From Clostridia bacterium (GTDB lineage: Bacteria; Bacillota; Clostridia; UBA1381; UBA9506), in the NCBI GenBank assembly GCA_017416855.1, contig JAFQAZ010000031.1, positions 1 to 64,000 on the forward strand: DNA of 64,000 nucleotides, in the 5' to 3' direction. The first letter of the stretch is position 1, and each line of letters begins with the position of its first letter. Below the pieces are notes generated by a model that was given only the letters and a program-made list of their open reading frames with translations, searched no databases and was not told the origin of the DNA. The translations under genes were made by a program, and so were the position numbers. This document shows positions 22,185-31,626 of this stretch, one piece after another.

Positions 22185-23258
22185 TTGGAACGAATTAAAG
22201 ATTTATATAAGAAACTGACTACACCAGACTCACTGAAGCAGTTTAACAGTCATCATTTAAACTGCCTTTTAAATCCCACCGAAGACTCCACCGCATCAGA
22301 TGCTGATTACAGAGAATTTAAAGATGAATTGCAGGCGATTCCGCTCTTTCAGGATATACTGGAATCCGGCCGACCGGTTTATGCAATGATTGCACCGGCC
22401 TTCATTGGTCAGTTTGAGCCAAAGGTTTCTCCGGGCAAACTTCGTGCCGCTTTCAAACAACTGGGTTTTGCCGGTATGGTTGAAGTGGCTTTGTTTGCTG
22501 ATATTCTAACCTTAAAAGAGGCTCTGGAATTCGACCGTGCTGTTAAAACCGAAACCGACTATATGCTCACCAGCTGTTGTTGTCCCATTTGGCTGGCCAT
22601 GTGCCGAAAAGCGGGATTGATGGATCACATGCCCGGTTCTGTTTCTCCCATGATTGCCTGCGGCCGCGCTATCAAAAGGCTCCACCCCGATGCTCTTACG
22701 GTGTTTATCGGCCCCTGTGTTGCCAAAAAAGCTGAGGCCAAAGAAGCTGATATTGCTGATGCTGTGGACTATGTGCTAACCTTTCAGGAAATTAAAGAAA
22801 TATTTGACTTAGCTGAAATCTCCATCTACGAGTTGCCTGAAGACGATCGTGAACACTCCTCTACCGCCGGCCGGATTTATGCTTATTCCGGCGGCGTGAG
22901 TCAGGCTGTTCGCGGTTGCTTAAACAGGCTGCGCCCCTATCGTGCCATCCCTTTAACCGCTGAACACGCTGATGGTGTTGCCGGTTGCCGTGAGCTGATT
23001 GAACGGGTGAAATCCGGCGATATTACTGCTAATTTTATTGAAGGTATGGGTTGCATCGGCGGTTGTGTTGGCGGACCAAGATCCCTGACCGATGCAGAGC
23101 ACGGTAAACAGCATGTTGCAGAATACGGTGAAGAAGCTGTTTATATTTCACCTGCCGAAAACCCCTATGTAATAGAACTGCTAAATCGGCTTGGATTTTC
23201 CACGGTGGAAGAACTTTTGGAAAAAGATGATATTTTTACAAGACATTTTAACTGTTAA
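22185..23258 (+). CDS. [FeFe]-hydrogenase H-domain protein, minimal form
   Basis: A 357-residue protein that consists almost only of the large-subunit H-cluster domain. The cluster-binding motifs are TSCCCPIW (L1), GPCVAKKAEA (L2, methionine replaced by glycine) and EGMGCIGGCVGG (L3), so all expected cysteines are present. No N-terminal ferredoxin-type CxxCxxCxxxC clusters precede it, and no PAS domain follows. The TTG start at 22185 is preferred, with AGAGG 8 bases before it; an ATG at 22167 has no site. It could be a sensory or electron-confurcation partner enzyme, or could handle another redox reaction. No maturase genes lie nearby. Confidence 0.75.
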   Translation: MERIKDLYKKLTTPDSLKQFNSHHLNCLLNPTEDSTASDADYREFKDELQAIPLFQDILESGRPVYAMIAPAFIGQFEPKVSPGKLRAAFKQLGFAGMVEVALFADILTLKEALEFDRAVKTETDYMLTSCCCPIWLAMCRKAGLMDHMPGSVSPMIACGRAIKRLHPDALTVFIGPCVAKKAEAKEADIADAVDYVLTFQEIKEIFDLAEISIYELPEDDREHSSTAGRIYAYSGGVSQAVRGCLNRLRPYRAIPLTAEHADGVAGCRELIERVKSGDITANFIEGMGCIGGCVGGPRSLTDAEHGKQHVAEYGEEAVYISPAENPYVIELLNRLGFSTVEELLEKDDIFTRHFNC

Positions 23259-23266
23259 ACTATATT

Positions 23267-23295
23267 TTGACTTGTTTTTCGTTCAAAAGTATAGT
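23267..23295 (+). promoter_or_regulatory. Promoter of the NagD-like gene
   Basis: TTGACT (23267-23272) and TATAGT (23290-23295) with a 17-base spacer. Confidence 0.68.
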
Positions 23296-23337
23296 AAAAT
23301 TATATAAGTATTATGAACCAAAAGAGGTAAACAGAAA

Positions 23338-24117
23338 ATGAATGAACTATATAAAAAAGACGGATTTATATGCGATATGGACGGCGTGATCTATCACGGC
23401 AATCGTCTCTTGCCCGGTGTAACAGAATTTGTAAACTGGATGCAGCAGGAAAACAAAAAGTTTTTATTCTTGACCAATTCCAGTGAATATTCTCCTTTAG
23501 AGTTATCCCAAAAACTGGCTCGTATGGGCCTGGAAGTTGACCAAAGCCATTTTTATACCAGTGCTTTGGCTACTGCTCACTTTTTGAAAAATCAGATGCC
23601 GGGCTGCAGCGTCTATGCCATTGGTGCGCCGGGGCTTTTAAATGCTCTCCACGATGCCGGCATTGCCCTAAATGACATTAACCCTGACTATGTGGTTATT
23701 GGCGAAACCAGAAACTATAACTATGACAGCGTGCTTCGTGCCGTAACCCATGTGCGGAACGGCGCTAGACTCATCGGCACCAACACCGACTTAACTGCCC
23801 CGGGTCAGGATGGCATCATCCCCGCCTGCCGTGCCTTTATGGCTCCGGTAGAGCTGGCCTCCGGCAAATCAGCTTACTTTATCGGCAAGCCTAACCCCTT
23901 AATGATGCGGACTGGTCTTAAAATGTTGGATGTGCACTCCGAAAATGCCGCTATGATTGGCGACCGGATGGATACGGACATCATTGCCGGCATCGAAACC
24001 GGTTTGGATACTGTTTTGGTGCTTTCCGGCGTAACCGATGAAGAAATCTTAAAGCAATACCCCTACCGCCCTAAATACATTTTAAACGGCGTGGGTGATA
24101 TTGTTCCAAAAAACTAA
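23338..24117 (+). CDS. HAD-superfamily phosphatase, NagD / class IIA
   Basis: A 259-residue cytosolic phosphatase. CDMDGVIYHGNRLLPG (residues about 11-26) carries the nucleophile DxD motif, FLTNSSEY is motif II, GKPNPLMM includes the motif III lysine, and MIGDRMDTDIIAGIETG is motif IV. The large cap between motifs II and III defines class IIA. Members dephosphorylate sugar phosphates or nucleotides (NagD, AraL, PGP); the substrate here cannot be told. AAGAGG lies before the ATG. Confidence 0.88.
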   Translation: MNELYKKDGFICDMDGVIYHGNRLLPGVTEFVNWMQQENKKFLFLTNSSEYSPLELSQKLARMGLEVDQSHFYTSALATAHFLKNQMPGCSVYAIGAPGLLNALHDAGIALNDINPDYVVIGETRNYNYDSVLRAVTHVRNGARLIGTNTDLTAPGQDGIIPACRAFMAPVELASGKSAYFIGKPNPLMMRTGLKMLDVHSENAAMIGDRMDTDIIAGIETGLDTVLVLSGVTDEEILKQYPYRPKYILNGVGDIVPKN

Positions 24118-24127
24118 TTTACATAGC

Positions 24128-24167
24128 AAACGGTCGCAGTGATATTCACTTGCGACCGTTTTATTTT
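24128..24167. terminator. Bidirectional terminator between convergent genes
   Basis: AACGGTCGCA pairs with TGCGACCGTT (24129-24138, 24151-24160), with an inner GTGA/TCAC and T-rich flanks on the plus strand. It serves the NagD-like gene and probably the converging hydrolase gene. Confidence 0.8.
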
Positions 24168-24170
24168 TCC

Positions 24171-25295
24171 TTATAAGCAACCGTAAACCGTATTCCGGAT
24201 GCGTCTGTGGATATACTCTTCTTTGCTGGTGAGCATATGCTGAGCATAGTATACCGCCAGTTCATTTTCCGGATCCATTAACACATAGGCACCGGCGGCA
24301 CCGCCCCAGCCAAACTCCCCAACAGGGCCGTTAGAACCACCGGCTACCGGGTCTACCATAGTGCGGACACCTAAACCATAGCCGTAGCCGGGCATATGAC
24401 TCCAACCGTATTCACGAATACCATCGCTTTTTAAATGATTTTTCCGCATTAAATTGATGGTGTTTCCACCGAGAATGTGTTCGCCTGTGATTGTTTTTCC
24501 GCCGGCGCACAGGCAATCGGCAAGCTTGATAAAATCGGAAACCGAAGACACAATCCCCGCTCCCCCGCTTGCATATTCACTGCCAAAACGAAAGATGTTA
24601 TGATTGGAAATGGACTCTGCCACCTCTTTTTCTTCATTAAACAGATACATGGGTGCCAATCGTTTTTCTTTTTCCTCATCCATAAAATAAGAGGTATCAT
24701 TCATATGTAGTGGCTCAAAAATATGCTCGCGGCAGTATTCTTCCAGCGTTTTTCCGCTCACAACTTCCACCAGACCGCCCAACACATCGTGGCACAGGCT
24801 GTAATACCAACGGCTGCCCGGCTCAAATAAAAGGGGTTCTTTTGCCAAAGCCCGAACCACCTCCAGGGTAGGACAACGCTGCTCCGTTTCCTTTTTCACT
24901 GCCATTAAAGAGGGAGATTTGATATCATAGTTGAATCCGGCCGTCATAGTGAATAAATCACGGATTAAAATATCCTTTTCCGCCTGACTGACAAAGCCGT
25001 TTTCCTTAATTTTCATGGTTTTAAATTCGGGAATATATTCATAGAGAGGGTCTGTCAAGAGAAAATATCCCTGTTCATAAAGCCGCAGTGCCGCAACACA
25101 TGTCACCAATTTTGATGCTGAATAAACATTATATAAAGCATCTGTTTCCACCGGTTTTTGTGCTGCCACATCGCTATAACCCGATTGATGACGGTAAACC
25201 TCTTTTCTGTGATGATATACCACACAATCCGCACCGGGAATCCCCGACTCTTGCGGTAACCTGTCAAGAAGTGCTGTTAACGCATTAAAATTCAT
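24171..25295 (-). CDS. Serine hydrolase of the class C beta-lactamase / penicillin-binding-protein fold
   Basis: A 374-residue protein without a signal peptide. The catalytic SxxK is SASK in YNVYSASKLVT, the YxN-like motif is YYSLCHD, and HMPGYGYGLG near the end is followed by GEFGWGGAAGAY, which resembles the HxG region of esterase-type members (EstB-like). It is more likely an esterase or peptide hydrolase than an antibiotic-resistance enzyme because it is cytoplasmic. The ATG at 25295 has GGGGGAAG 5-7 bases upstream. Confidence 0.8.
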   Translation of the reverse strand: MNFNALTALLDRLPQESGIPGADCVVYHHRKEVYRHQSGYSDVAAQKPVETDALYNVYSASKLVTCVAALRLYEQGYFLLTDPLYEYIPEFKTMKIKENGFVSQAEKDILIRDLFTMTAGFNYDIKSPSLMAVKKETEQRCPTLEVVRALAKEPLLFEPGSRWYYSLCHDVLGGLVEVVSGKTLEEYCREHIFEPLHMNDTSYFMDEEKEKRLAPMYLFNEEKEVAESISNHNIFRFGSEYASGGAGIVSSVSDFIKLADCLCAGGKTITGEHILGGNTINLMRKNHLKSDGIREYGWSHMPGYGYGLGVRTMVDPVAGGSNGPVGEFGWGGAAGAYVLMDPENELAVYYAQHMLTSKEEYIHRRIRNTVYGCL

Positions 25296-25309
25296 CATTC
25301 TTCCCCCAA

Positions 25310-25347
25310 AAATTTGCAAACTGAGCACAGCTGATGCTGTGCTCAGT
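25310..25347 (-). terminator. Hairpin terminator after the Clp ATPase gene
   Basis: CTGAGCACAG (25321-25330) pairs with CTGTGCTCAG (25337-25346). On the minus strand it follows the Clp stop and is followed by TTTGCAAATTTTT, a rather weak U tract, so some readthrough into the downstream hydrolase gene is possible. Confidence 0.65.
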
Positions 25348-25353
25348 TTTTAC

Positions 25354-27633
25354 TTACAGTTGTTTAATCTCAATCTTTCCATCTACCACTTCTGCCGAAA
25401 GCTTGGAATGCTGTGGTACACTACCACGAAGTACCATTTCTGCAATCGGATTCTGAATCAGCTTTTCAATGGTGCGGCGCAAAGGTCTTGCTCCATATTT
25501 CGGGTCATAACCCTCTTGTAATACCAAAGCTTTTGCTTCCTCTGAAATGGTAAAGATGATATCACGGTTAAAGAGTTCTTCTGCCAGATCGAAAATCATC
25601 AGGTCAACAATCTTGGAAAGCTCTGCTTCCGTCAACTGGTTAAAAATAACCGTTTCATCAATACGATTTAAAAATTCAGGACGGAAAATATCTTTCAAAG
25701 CGCTTTGAACCTTATTTTTAATGCTCTCATTTTCGGTTTTGTTAAAGCCTAAATTAGAGCTCTTTAAATCTGAACCGGCATTGGATGTCATAATAATAAT
25801 GGTATTTTCAAAATTCACGATACGTCCGTGACTGTCTGCTACACGGCCGTCATCTAAAATCTGCAGCAAAATATTAAACACATCCTGATGTGCTTTTTCA
25901 ATTTCATCCAGCAGAATAATGGAATAGGGCTTGCGGCGAACCTTCTCTGTCAGCTGACCGGCTTCATCATAGCCCACATATCCCGGCGGTGCACCAATGA
26001 GCTTGGAAACCGTGTGTTTTTCCATATATTCAGACATATCCACACGAATCATAGCTTCTTCATTATCAAACATAATCTTAGCCAGAGTTTTGGCAAGCTC
26101 TGTTTTACCCACACCTGTGGGACCTACAAAGATAAAGGATACCGGTCGGCGCTGTTTGGAAAGTCTTGCTCGGTTCCGGCGAATCGCCTGAGAAATCAGG
26201 CTCACAGCCTCTTCCTGTCCAATCACAAATTTATGAATACGATTTTCCAGATCCAAAAGCTTCGCACTTTCAGCTTCTGTAATGCTCTTAACAGGGATTT
26301 TGGTCCAGTCTTCTATAACAGAGGCCACATCCTCCACCGTCAGAGCTTTATCAATACCGACGCTGTCTAACTGATTAATCTGCTCAATGAGCACACATTC
26401 TTTGGCTTTGAGTTCTGCCGCCAGCTGATAATTCTCTGTTGAATCACTGGAGATAGCATCATCTTTATCCTTCTGCACCTTTTTCAGCTGTTCCTTTAAT
26501 TGAGTCAGCTTAATTAAATCCTGATTGGCAAGGTTTACCTTAGAGCCGGCTTCGTCAATCACGTCAATGGCTTTATCCGGCAGAAAACGGTCGGTAATAT
26601 ACCGTTCAGACATAAGCACAGCCTGACGGATAACCTCATCGGAAATAACGACTCTGTGATATTTTTCATAATAATCTCGGATGCCCTTTAACACTTCAAT
26701 AGAATCAGCAATAGAAGGCTCTTCAATCATCACCGGCTGGAAGCGACGCTCTAACGCAGAATCCTTTTCAATGTGTTTTCTGTATTCATTCAAAGTCGTA
26801 GCGCCGATAATCTGCACATCCCCACGGGCCAAAGCCGGCTTTAAAATATTAGCCGCACTCATAGCACCTTCTGCATCGCCGGCACCCACGATATTATGCA
26901 ATTCGTCAATAACTAAAATCACATTACCTAATTCTTTAGCTTCCTCTAAAATTTTCTTAAGACGGGCTTCAAACTGACCACGGAACTGCGTGCCTGCTAC
27001 AATAGCCGTAAAGTCTAACAGATAGATTTCCATATTCTGCAGCTTGGCCGGCACCTTCTTTTCTGCGATTCGTACCGCTAAGCCTTCCGCCACAGCAGTT
27101 TTACCCACGCCGGGTTCGCCTAATAAAACAGGGTTATTTTTGGAACGGCGGTTTAAAATCTGAATCACACGGCTGATTTCCTGATCACGACCAATGATAC
27201 GGTCCACCAGCTGATTCTTTGCTTTCAGTGTTAAATTGGTTCCATAGGTATCCAGAATCCGTTTTTTCTCTTTTTTCTTTTGTTTCGTTGCTGTCTGCGT
27301 TCCTCCCTTACCACCCATAGGCTCTTCACCGCCCATAGGCTGACCGAAAGCTTCCGGCAGATTGCCCAGCATCATCATAGGAGACATAAAGTCCATACCT
27401 TCTCCGTCGCCATCCGGATCAAGTTGACTCATCATTTCATTCATGCCTTCACTGAGCATATCCATCTGATCAGGGGAAATGCCCATATCTTTAAGCACCT
27501 CATCCACCGGCGCAAGACCCAACTCTTTCACACACTTTAAGCAATATCCCTCTGTGCTTTCTGTTTTATTGATAGGGTCTAACTTCTTTATGAAAACAAC
27601 AGCCGTGTTTTGTTTGCAATTTGCACATAACAT
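25354..27633 (-). CDS. ClpE-like Hsp100 unfoldase (Clp ATPase with N-terminal zinc finger)
   Basis: A 759-residue protein that probably feeds substrates to ClpP. The N-terminus has a zinc finger (CANC...CLKC, residues 3-35), as in ClpE, followed by a Gly/Met-rich linker. AAA domain 1 has GEPGVGKT and VIDELHN; domain 2 has GPTGVGKT and LLDEIEKAH, with the sensor and arginine motifs of class I Clp proteins. LGF after the domain 2 sensor region may be the ClpP-docking loop. I see no UVR motif in the middle region. The start at 27633 (MLCANC) is chosen because upstream TTG codons lack a ribosome binding site. No CtsR box was recognised upstream. Confidence 0.85.
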   Translation of the reverse strand: MLCANCKQNTAVVFIKKLDPINKTESTEGYCLKCVKELGLAPVDEVLKDMGISPDQMDMLSEGMNEMMSQLDPDGDGEGMDFMSPMMMLGNLPEAFGQPMGGEEPMGGKGGTQTATKQKKKEKKRILDTYGTNLTLKAKNQLVDRIIGRDQEISRVIQILNRRSKNNPVLLGEPGVGKTAVAEGLAVRIAEKKVPAKLQNMEIYLLDFTAIVAGTQFRGQFEARLKKILEEAKELGNVILVIDELHNIVGAGDAEGAMSAANILKPALARGDVQIIGATTLNEYRKHIEKDSALERRFQPVMIEEPSIADSIEVLKGIRDYYEKYHRVVISDEVIRQAVLMSERYITDRFLPDKAIDVIDEAGSKVNLANQDLIKLTQLKEQLKKVQKDKDDAISSDSTENYQLAAELKAKECVLIEQINQLDSVGIDKALTVEDVASVIEDWTKIPVKSITEAESAKLLDLENRIHKFVIGQEEAVSLISQAIRRNRARLSKQRRPVSFIFVGPTGVGKTELAKTLAKIMFDNEEAMIRVDMSEYMEKHTVSKLIGAPPGYVGYDEAGQLTEKVRRKPYSIILLDEIEKAHQDVFNILLQILDDGRVADSHGRIVNFENTIIIMTSNAGSDLKSSNLGFNKTENESIKNKVQSALKDIFRPEFLNRIDETVIFNQLTEAELSKIVDLMIFDLAEELFNRDIIFTISEEAKALVLQEGYDPKYGARPLRRTIEKLIQNPIAEMVLRGSVPQHSKLSAEVVDGKIEIKQL

Positions 27634-27784
27634 AGTTCTCAACTCACTTTAATTTATACTTTACTATTGCAGATCGGTTTCCCTATTGCTCATACAGTAT
27701 ATCATAAAATTATGAATATAAAAAGAGATTTTTAAAAAAATTTACAATGTCGCAATAATTTTATAACTTTTTTATAAATTGTAC

Positions 27785-27813
27785 TTGAAAATGTAAGAAC
27801 AATGGTGTATAAT
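27785..27813 (+). promoter_or_regulatory. Promoter of amino acid ABC transporter operon 1
   Basis: TTGAAA (27785-27790) and TATAAT (27808-27813) with a 17-base spacer. Confidence 0.75.
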
Positions 27814-27858
27814 TATAAAAGCAAATTTATTATTATTCATTTTTAGGAGGACTTTTTT

Positions 27859-28611
27859 ATGAAACGTTCAAAATTTTTATGTTTAGTTCTGGCCGCTTTA
27901 ATGCTGGCTGCTGTGTTAACAGCTTGTGGCGGCGGTGCTAAAGAAAATGTGTTAACAGTAGCAACCAATGCTGAATTCCCGCCCTTTGAATATTTCGAAG
28001 GCGAAAAAATCGTTGGTGCTGACATCGATATGATGGAAGCAATTGCTGAAAAAATGGGTGTTACCTTAGAAATCACTCACATTGACTTTGATGCTGCTTT
28101 AACTGGTGCTGCTACCGGTAAGTATGACATTGCTCTGTCTGGTATCACCGCTAACGATGAAAGACGTAAGAACATGGCTTTCACCGATGACTACTATGTG
28201 GCATCTCAGGCTGTTATCGTTATGGCAGATGGTGAATACAAAACTGTTGAATCCTTGGCCGGCAAAACCATTTCCTGTCAGGAAGGTACTACCGGTGAAC
28301 AGTATCTGTTAGATAACGAATACACCGTACAGTCTTTCAAGACCGGTGCTGAAGCTATCTCTGCTTTAACCGCAGGCAAAGTTGACGCTGTTGTTATCGA
28401 TGATGCTGTTGCAAAAGCTCTTTCTGCAAAACAGGAAGGCAAAACTGTTGTTTTAGATGAGCCTATGACCAAAGAGAATTATGCTATCGCTACCAAGTTA
28501 GGCAATGATGAACTGATTGCAAAAATCAACGCCGCTTTAGCAGAAATCAAAGCTGACGGTACTTTAGCTTCCATCTTCACCAAATATGATTTGGCATTTG
28601 ATGCTGAATAA
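27859..28611 (+). CDS. Polar amino acid ABC transporter, substrate-binding lipoprotein
   Basis: A 250-residue lipoprotein with signal peptide and lipobox LTAC (lipidated cysteine at about residue 23), anchored outside the cytoplasmic membrane. The mature part is a family 3 solute-binding protein: FPPFEYFEGEKIVGADIDMMEAIAEKMG, then DIALSGITANDERRKNMAFTDDYY. The RxxxxxF-type binding-site features fit polar amino acids; the exact ligand cannot be read. GGAGG precedes the ATG. It is the first gene of a binding protein - permease - ATPase operon. Confidence 0.92.
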   Translation: MKRSKFLCLVLAALMLAAVLTACGGGAKENVLTVATNAEFPPFEYFEGEKIVGADIDMMEAIAEKMGVTLEITHIDFDAALTGAATGKYDIALSGITANDERRKNMAFTDDYYVASQAVIVMADGEYKTVESLAGKTISCQEGTTGEQYLLDNEYTVQSFKTGAEAISALTAGKVDAVVIDDAVAKALSAKQEGKTVVLDEPMTKENYAIATKLGNDELIAKINAALAEIKADGTLASIFTKYDLAFDAE

Positions 28612-28634
28612 TTAACTTGTTTTAAACATACAGC

Positions 28635-28667
28635 AAAGGGGCTGTGACAGGTTGTCACAGCCCCTTT
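28635..28667 (+). promoter_or_regulatory. Intercistronic hairpin between binding protein and permease genes
   Basis: A 15-bp perfect stem (28635-28649 with 28653-28667) with a 3-base loop and no T run after it. It probably protects the binding-protein mRNA from 3' decay and lowers permease/ATPase expression relative to it. Confidence 0.7.
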
Positions 28668-28716
28668 GGATACACATCGTTTAAAAAAAGAAAATTAATC
28701 GAAAGGTTTTTGTTTT

Positions 28717-29412
28717 ATGGAATGGTTTAACAAATGGCTCGATACCTTGTATAACACATTTATGGTAGACCAGCGTTATATGACCATTGTTTCCGGTTTT
28801 GAAAAAACAATCGTTATCACGTTTGGCGCCCTGCTCATTGGTGTTATCATTGGTACAATCGTTGCCATCATCAAGGTTTTTGCCGATGGCAATAAGAAAT
28901 TAAAGATTTTAGATGTTATCTGCAACATTTACCTGACCGTCATCCGTGGTACACCGGTTGTAGTTCAGTTATTGATTGCATTCTTCATCATTTTCGTTTC
29001 TGCTAAAGACGGAACAATGGTAGCAATTATCACCTTCGGTGTTAACTCCGGCGCTTATGTAGCCGAAACCATCCGTTCCGGTATTATGGCTGTAGACTCC
29101 GGCCAGAACGAAGCTGGTCGTGCCTTAGGTTTCTCTAAACTGAGAACCATGCAGTATATCATTCTGCCTCAGGCATTTAAAAATATTCTGCCTGCCATCG
29201 GCAACGAAATGATTGCGCTTTTAAAGGAAACCTCTGTTGCCGGTTATGTGGCGGTTGTGGATATTACAAAAGCTGCCAATCAGATTAAAAATACTACATA
29301 TGACCAAATCAATCCCATTATGCTGGTTGCTTTAATCTATTTAATTCTGGTTATCGGTTTAACCAAGCTGCTCAACGTATTTGAAAGGAGGCTCCGTAAG
29401 AGTGAACGATAA
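28717..29412 (+). CDS. Polar amino acid ABC transporter, permease
   Basis: A 231-residue membrane protein of the HisM/GlnP family with about five transmembrane segments. [12 protein letters not shown] and the EAA loop [23 protein letters not shown], the contact site for the ATPase, are clear. It overlaps the following ATPase gene by 11 bases. Confidence 0.92.
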   Translation: MEWFNKWLDTLYNTFMVDQRYMTIVSGFEKTIVITFGALLIGVIIGTIVAIIKVFADGNKKLKILDVICNIYLTVIRGTPVVVQLLIAFFIIFVSAKDGTMVAIITFGVNSGAYVAETIRSGIMAVDSGQNEAGRALGFSKLRTMQYIILPQAFKNILPAIGNEMIALLKETSVAGYVAVVDITKAANQIKNTTYDQINPIMLVALIYLILVIGLTKLLNVFERRLRKSER

Positions 29413-30145
29413 TGTAATTATTAAAACCGAAGATCTTTGTAAGCATTACAGAGGCGGAGTTATCCGTGCATTAGACGGAGTCAGTGCCGAAATTAAAAAA
29501 GGCGAAGTGGTGGTTGTTATCGGCCCCTCCGGTTCCGGCAAATCCACTTTTCTCCGTTCTTTGAATTTATTGGAAATCCCCACCAGCGGAAAGATTCTGT
29601 TCGAAGATGTGGATATTACCAACCCCAAACTGGATGTGAATGTTTATCGCCGCAAAATGGGTATGGTGTTTCAGCATTTTAATCTCTTCCCTCATATGAC
29701 CATTTTACGGAATATGACTATTGCACCCATGAAGCTTTTGAAAAAGACCAAGGAAGAAGCTGAAGCAAAGGCTCTTGAGCTGTTAAAGCTTGTTGGTCTT
29801 GAAGACCGTGCTGAGTCCTACCCCAGCCAGTTATCCGGCGGTCAGAAGCAGCGTGTGGCCATTGTACGCGCACTTTGTATGGAGCCTGAGGTCATGCTCT
29901 TTGATGAACCTACCTCCGCGCTTGACCCCGAAATGGTTGGCGAAGTTTTAGATGTTATGAAAAACTTGGCAGAATCCGGTATGACAATGCTGGTAGTAAC
30001 CCACGAAATGGGCTTTGCCCGTGAGGTTGCCAGCCGTGTTATCTTTATGGATGAAGGTCAGATTATTGAAGAAGGAACACCTGCTGATATCTTTGAAAAT
30101 CCGCAGAATTCCAGAACACAGTCTTTCTTGAGCAAAGTGTTGTAA
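29402..30145 (+). CDS. Polar amino acid ABC transporter, ATP-binding protein
   Basis: A 247-residue ATPase with Walker [11 protein letters not shown]-loop [13 protein letters not shown], signature LSGGQKQR, Walker [13 protein letters not shown] and the switch histidine in VVTHEMG. The GTG at 29402 is chosen; AGGAGG is inside the permease end, 12 bases upstream, a slightly long spacing. An in-frame ATG at 29381 is the alternative start. Together with the two preceding genes it forms a complete importer. Confidence 0.92.
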   Translation: MNDNVIIKTEDLCKHYRGGVIRALDGVSAEIKKGEVVVVIGPSGSGKSTFLRSLNLLEIPTSGKILFEDVDITNPKLDVNVYRRKMGMVFQHFNLFPHMTILRNMTIAPMKLLKKTKEEAEAKALELLKLVGLEDRAESYPSQLSGGQKQRVAIVRALCMEPEVMLFDEPTSALDPEMVGEVLDVMKNLAESGMTMLVVTHEMGFAREVASRVIFMDEGQIIEEGTPADIFENPQNSRTQSFLSKVL

Positions 30146-30162
30146 GTTCTTTCTGTGCATAA

Positions 30163-30203
30163 AAAAACAGGAACCGAAATGATTCTCGGTTCCTGTTTTT
30201 TTA
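30163..30203. terminator. Terminator of transporter operon 1
   Basis: ACAGGAACCGA pairs with TCGGTTCCTGT, flanked by A and T runs, so it can work for both this operon and the converging ECF gene. Confidence 0.88.
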
Positions 30204-30211
30204 TGTATGAT

Positions 30212-30760
30212 TTATGCCTTGAATTTTGTCAGATTAACAGGTTCTAAAGAAACCAGACCTTTTGTTGCTTGCAAAGCTTTGTAAACAACCATTGCAATAG
30301 CAAAATCAAAGAAATGATGCAAAACTGTAATGCCGCCGGTTATTCCCCAAACGAAATACATAGTTGATTGACTCATTCCAAACAGAGCGAAAACTGATAC
30401 CACAATAATTTCTCCCAAACCATGTAACACTGCCGTTATAACCATAGTCAGGAACAAATTATAACGTTTCTTTATCATATAACATCCAAATAACGTGAAA
30501 ATAATATGCGAAAAAGCACGCATAGCTACAACCGGGCCTAATGCCACAAAAAATGCAATTGTTCCTCCTAAAACTGTACAAACAACCGCAAAAGGACTGA
30601 CAAACATTGCCAGAATAACTGCCAGATGTGACGCCGGAGTTACTGAAAACGGCTGAGGAACAGGCAATTTAGGCATAAATAAGGGAATTACAATTGCCAA
30701 TGCCGTTAAAAGCCCTGAAATGGTCAATGCTTTGATACTTTTGGAAATTCTTGTGTTCAT
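30212..30760 (-). CDS. ECF-transporter S component-like membrane protein
   Basis: A 182-residue protein with about six hydrophobic segments; the N-terminal ALTISGLLTALAIVIPLFMP and internal SHLAVILAMFVSP are typical of S components of energy-coupling-factor transporters. The vitamin carried (for example niacin, pantothenate or a thiamine precursor) cannot be decided. No riboswitch was seen upstream. The ATG at 30760 has GGGAGG about 6 bases before it. The energising EcfAA'T module is not in this window. Confidence 0.7.
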   Translation of the reverse strand: MNTRISKSIKALTISGLLTALAIVIPLFMPKLPVPQPFSVTPASHLAVILAMFVSPFAVVCTVLGGTIAFFVALGPVVAMRAFSHIIFTLFGCYMIKKRYNLFLTMVITAVLHGLGEIIVVSVFALFGMSQSTMYFVWGITGGITVLHHFFDFAIAMVVYKALQATKGLVSLEPVNLTKFKA

Positions 30761-30830
30761 AAAAATACCTCCCATAAATTTTGTAACACTTAAAAACTTC
30801 ACTCATACTATGTAGTACGAGGTGATAACA

Positions 30831-31223
30831 ATGTTTATTGCAATCATAAAAGATTCAATCATCCTGTTTCTGCTTATATATGCCATCATTGATTTGTGCC
30901 AGCATTTTGTGCACTTCTTAAGTAAATGGCTGGCTGTGGAATCACCGATTTGGGAACTGCATTTCTGGGATGCAACGCAGCATCCACTTTGCGGTTTGGA
31001 ATGTGCTCTCAGAATAGCTGCTTCAAAACAAAAAGAGCCTGTCTGGGTTATTTACAATTCTACAGAAACAGAAAAATATGAAATTCTGACCCGACTTTGC
31101 CGGGACTACGAAAACATTACACTCATCACCCGAGAAGAGTGCCTTCAAATGATTACCGACGAAACAGATCAGGTCGTTTCTTCAGTACATAATAGAGAGG
31201 TAACCCCATTCCCAGACAAATAA
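30831..31223 (+). CDS. Small membrane-anchored protein of unknown function
   Basis: A 130-residue protein with one N-terminal transmembrane segment (about residues 3-20). The cytoplasmic part contains WELHFWDATQHPLCGLECALRIAASK and WVIYNSTETEKYEILTRLCRDYENITLI, reading like a small alpha/beta domain with an odd Cys pair. No family was recognised. GAGG lies about 9 bases before the ATG. Its 3' end overlaps the converging queT gene by 71 bases. Confidence 0.5.
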   Translation: MFIAIIKDSIILFLLIYAIIDLCQHFVHFLSKWLAVESPIWELHFWDATQHPLCGLECALRIAASKQKEPVWVIYNSTETEKYEILTRLCRDYENITLITREECLQMITDETDQVVSSVHNREVTPFPDK

Positions 31224-31626
31224 CCAGTTCCCCTACTCCAACGGTTACAATGTTATAAAGCAGTGCCGGCGAGTCCGGAACTATAAAAAATAACATACTG
31301 CCTACAATCAGCGCATTGGAGACAACAGGAGCCAGCATAGCAAACACCGGTTTTTTCCGCAAAAGTCGTGTACCGATAGCGCCGAGCAACGTGGCCAGGG
31401 AACCAAAAATAATATCATAAAGTCCAAAACCACCTACTAAATTTGCCACTACGCACCCAATGGTTAAACCAGGAACCGCAAAAGCAAACAATACCGGCAA
31501 AGCCGTTAATGCTTCGGATATACGAAACTGCACAGGGCCATAGGATATGGGAGCAAAAGCCAATGTCAATACGGCATATAGTGCCGCAACCACAGCAGAA
31601 TAAACGAGCTGTTTTGTTTTATTCAT
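31153..31626 (-). CDS. queT: QueT-family transporter (queuosine precursor ECF S component)
   Basis: A 157-residue membrane protein. LAFAPISYGPVQFRISEALTALPVL and VGGFGLYDIIFGSLATLLGA are characteristic of the QueT family, which imports a queuosine precursor with the shared ECF module. The start at 31626 overlaps the iscU stop by 8 bases, so translation is probably coupled to iscU. No preQ1 riboswitch was seen. Confidence 0.85.
   Translation of the reverse strand: MNKTKQLVYSAVVAALYAVLTLAFAPISYGPVQFRISEALTALPVLFAFAVPGLTIGCVVANLVGGFGLYDIIFGSLATLLGAIGTRLLRKKPVFAMLAPVVSNALIVGSMLFFIVPDSPALLYNIVTVGVGELVICLGMGLPLYYVLKKRPDLFRR

Noticed and set aside
24171-25295. Antibiotic-resistance beta-lactamase
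   Set aside because: There is no signal peptide, and the motifs fit esterase-type members of the fold better.
25888-26370. 160-residue plus-strand frame inside the Clp ATPase gene
   Set aside because: Antisense to conserved AAA motifs, with no start signal.
30761-30830. Vitamin riboswitch before the ECF S-component gene
   Set aside because: The 70-base divergent gap is too short and shows no conserved riboswitch core.
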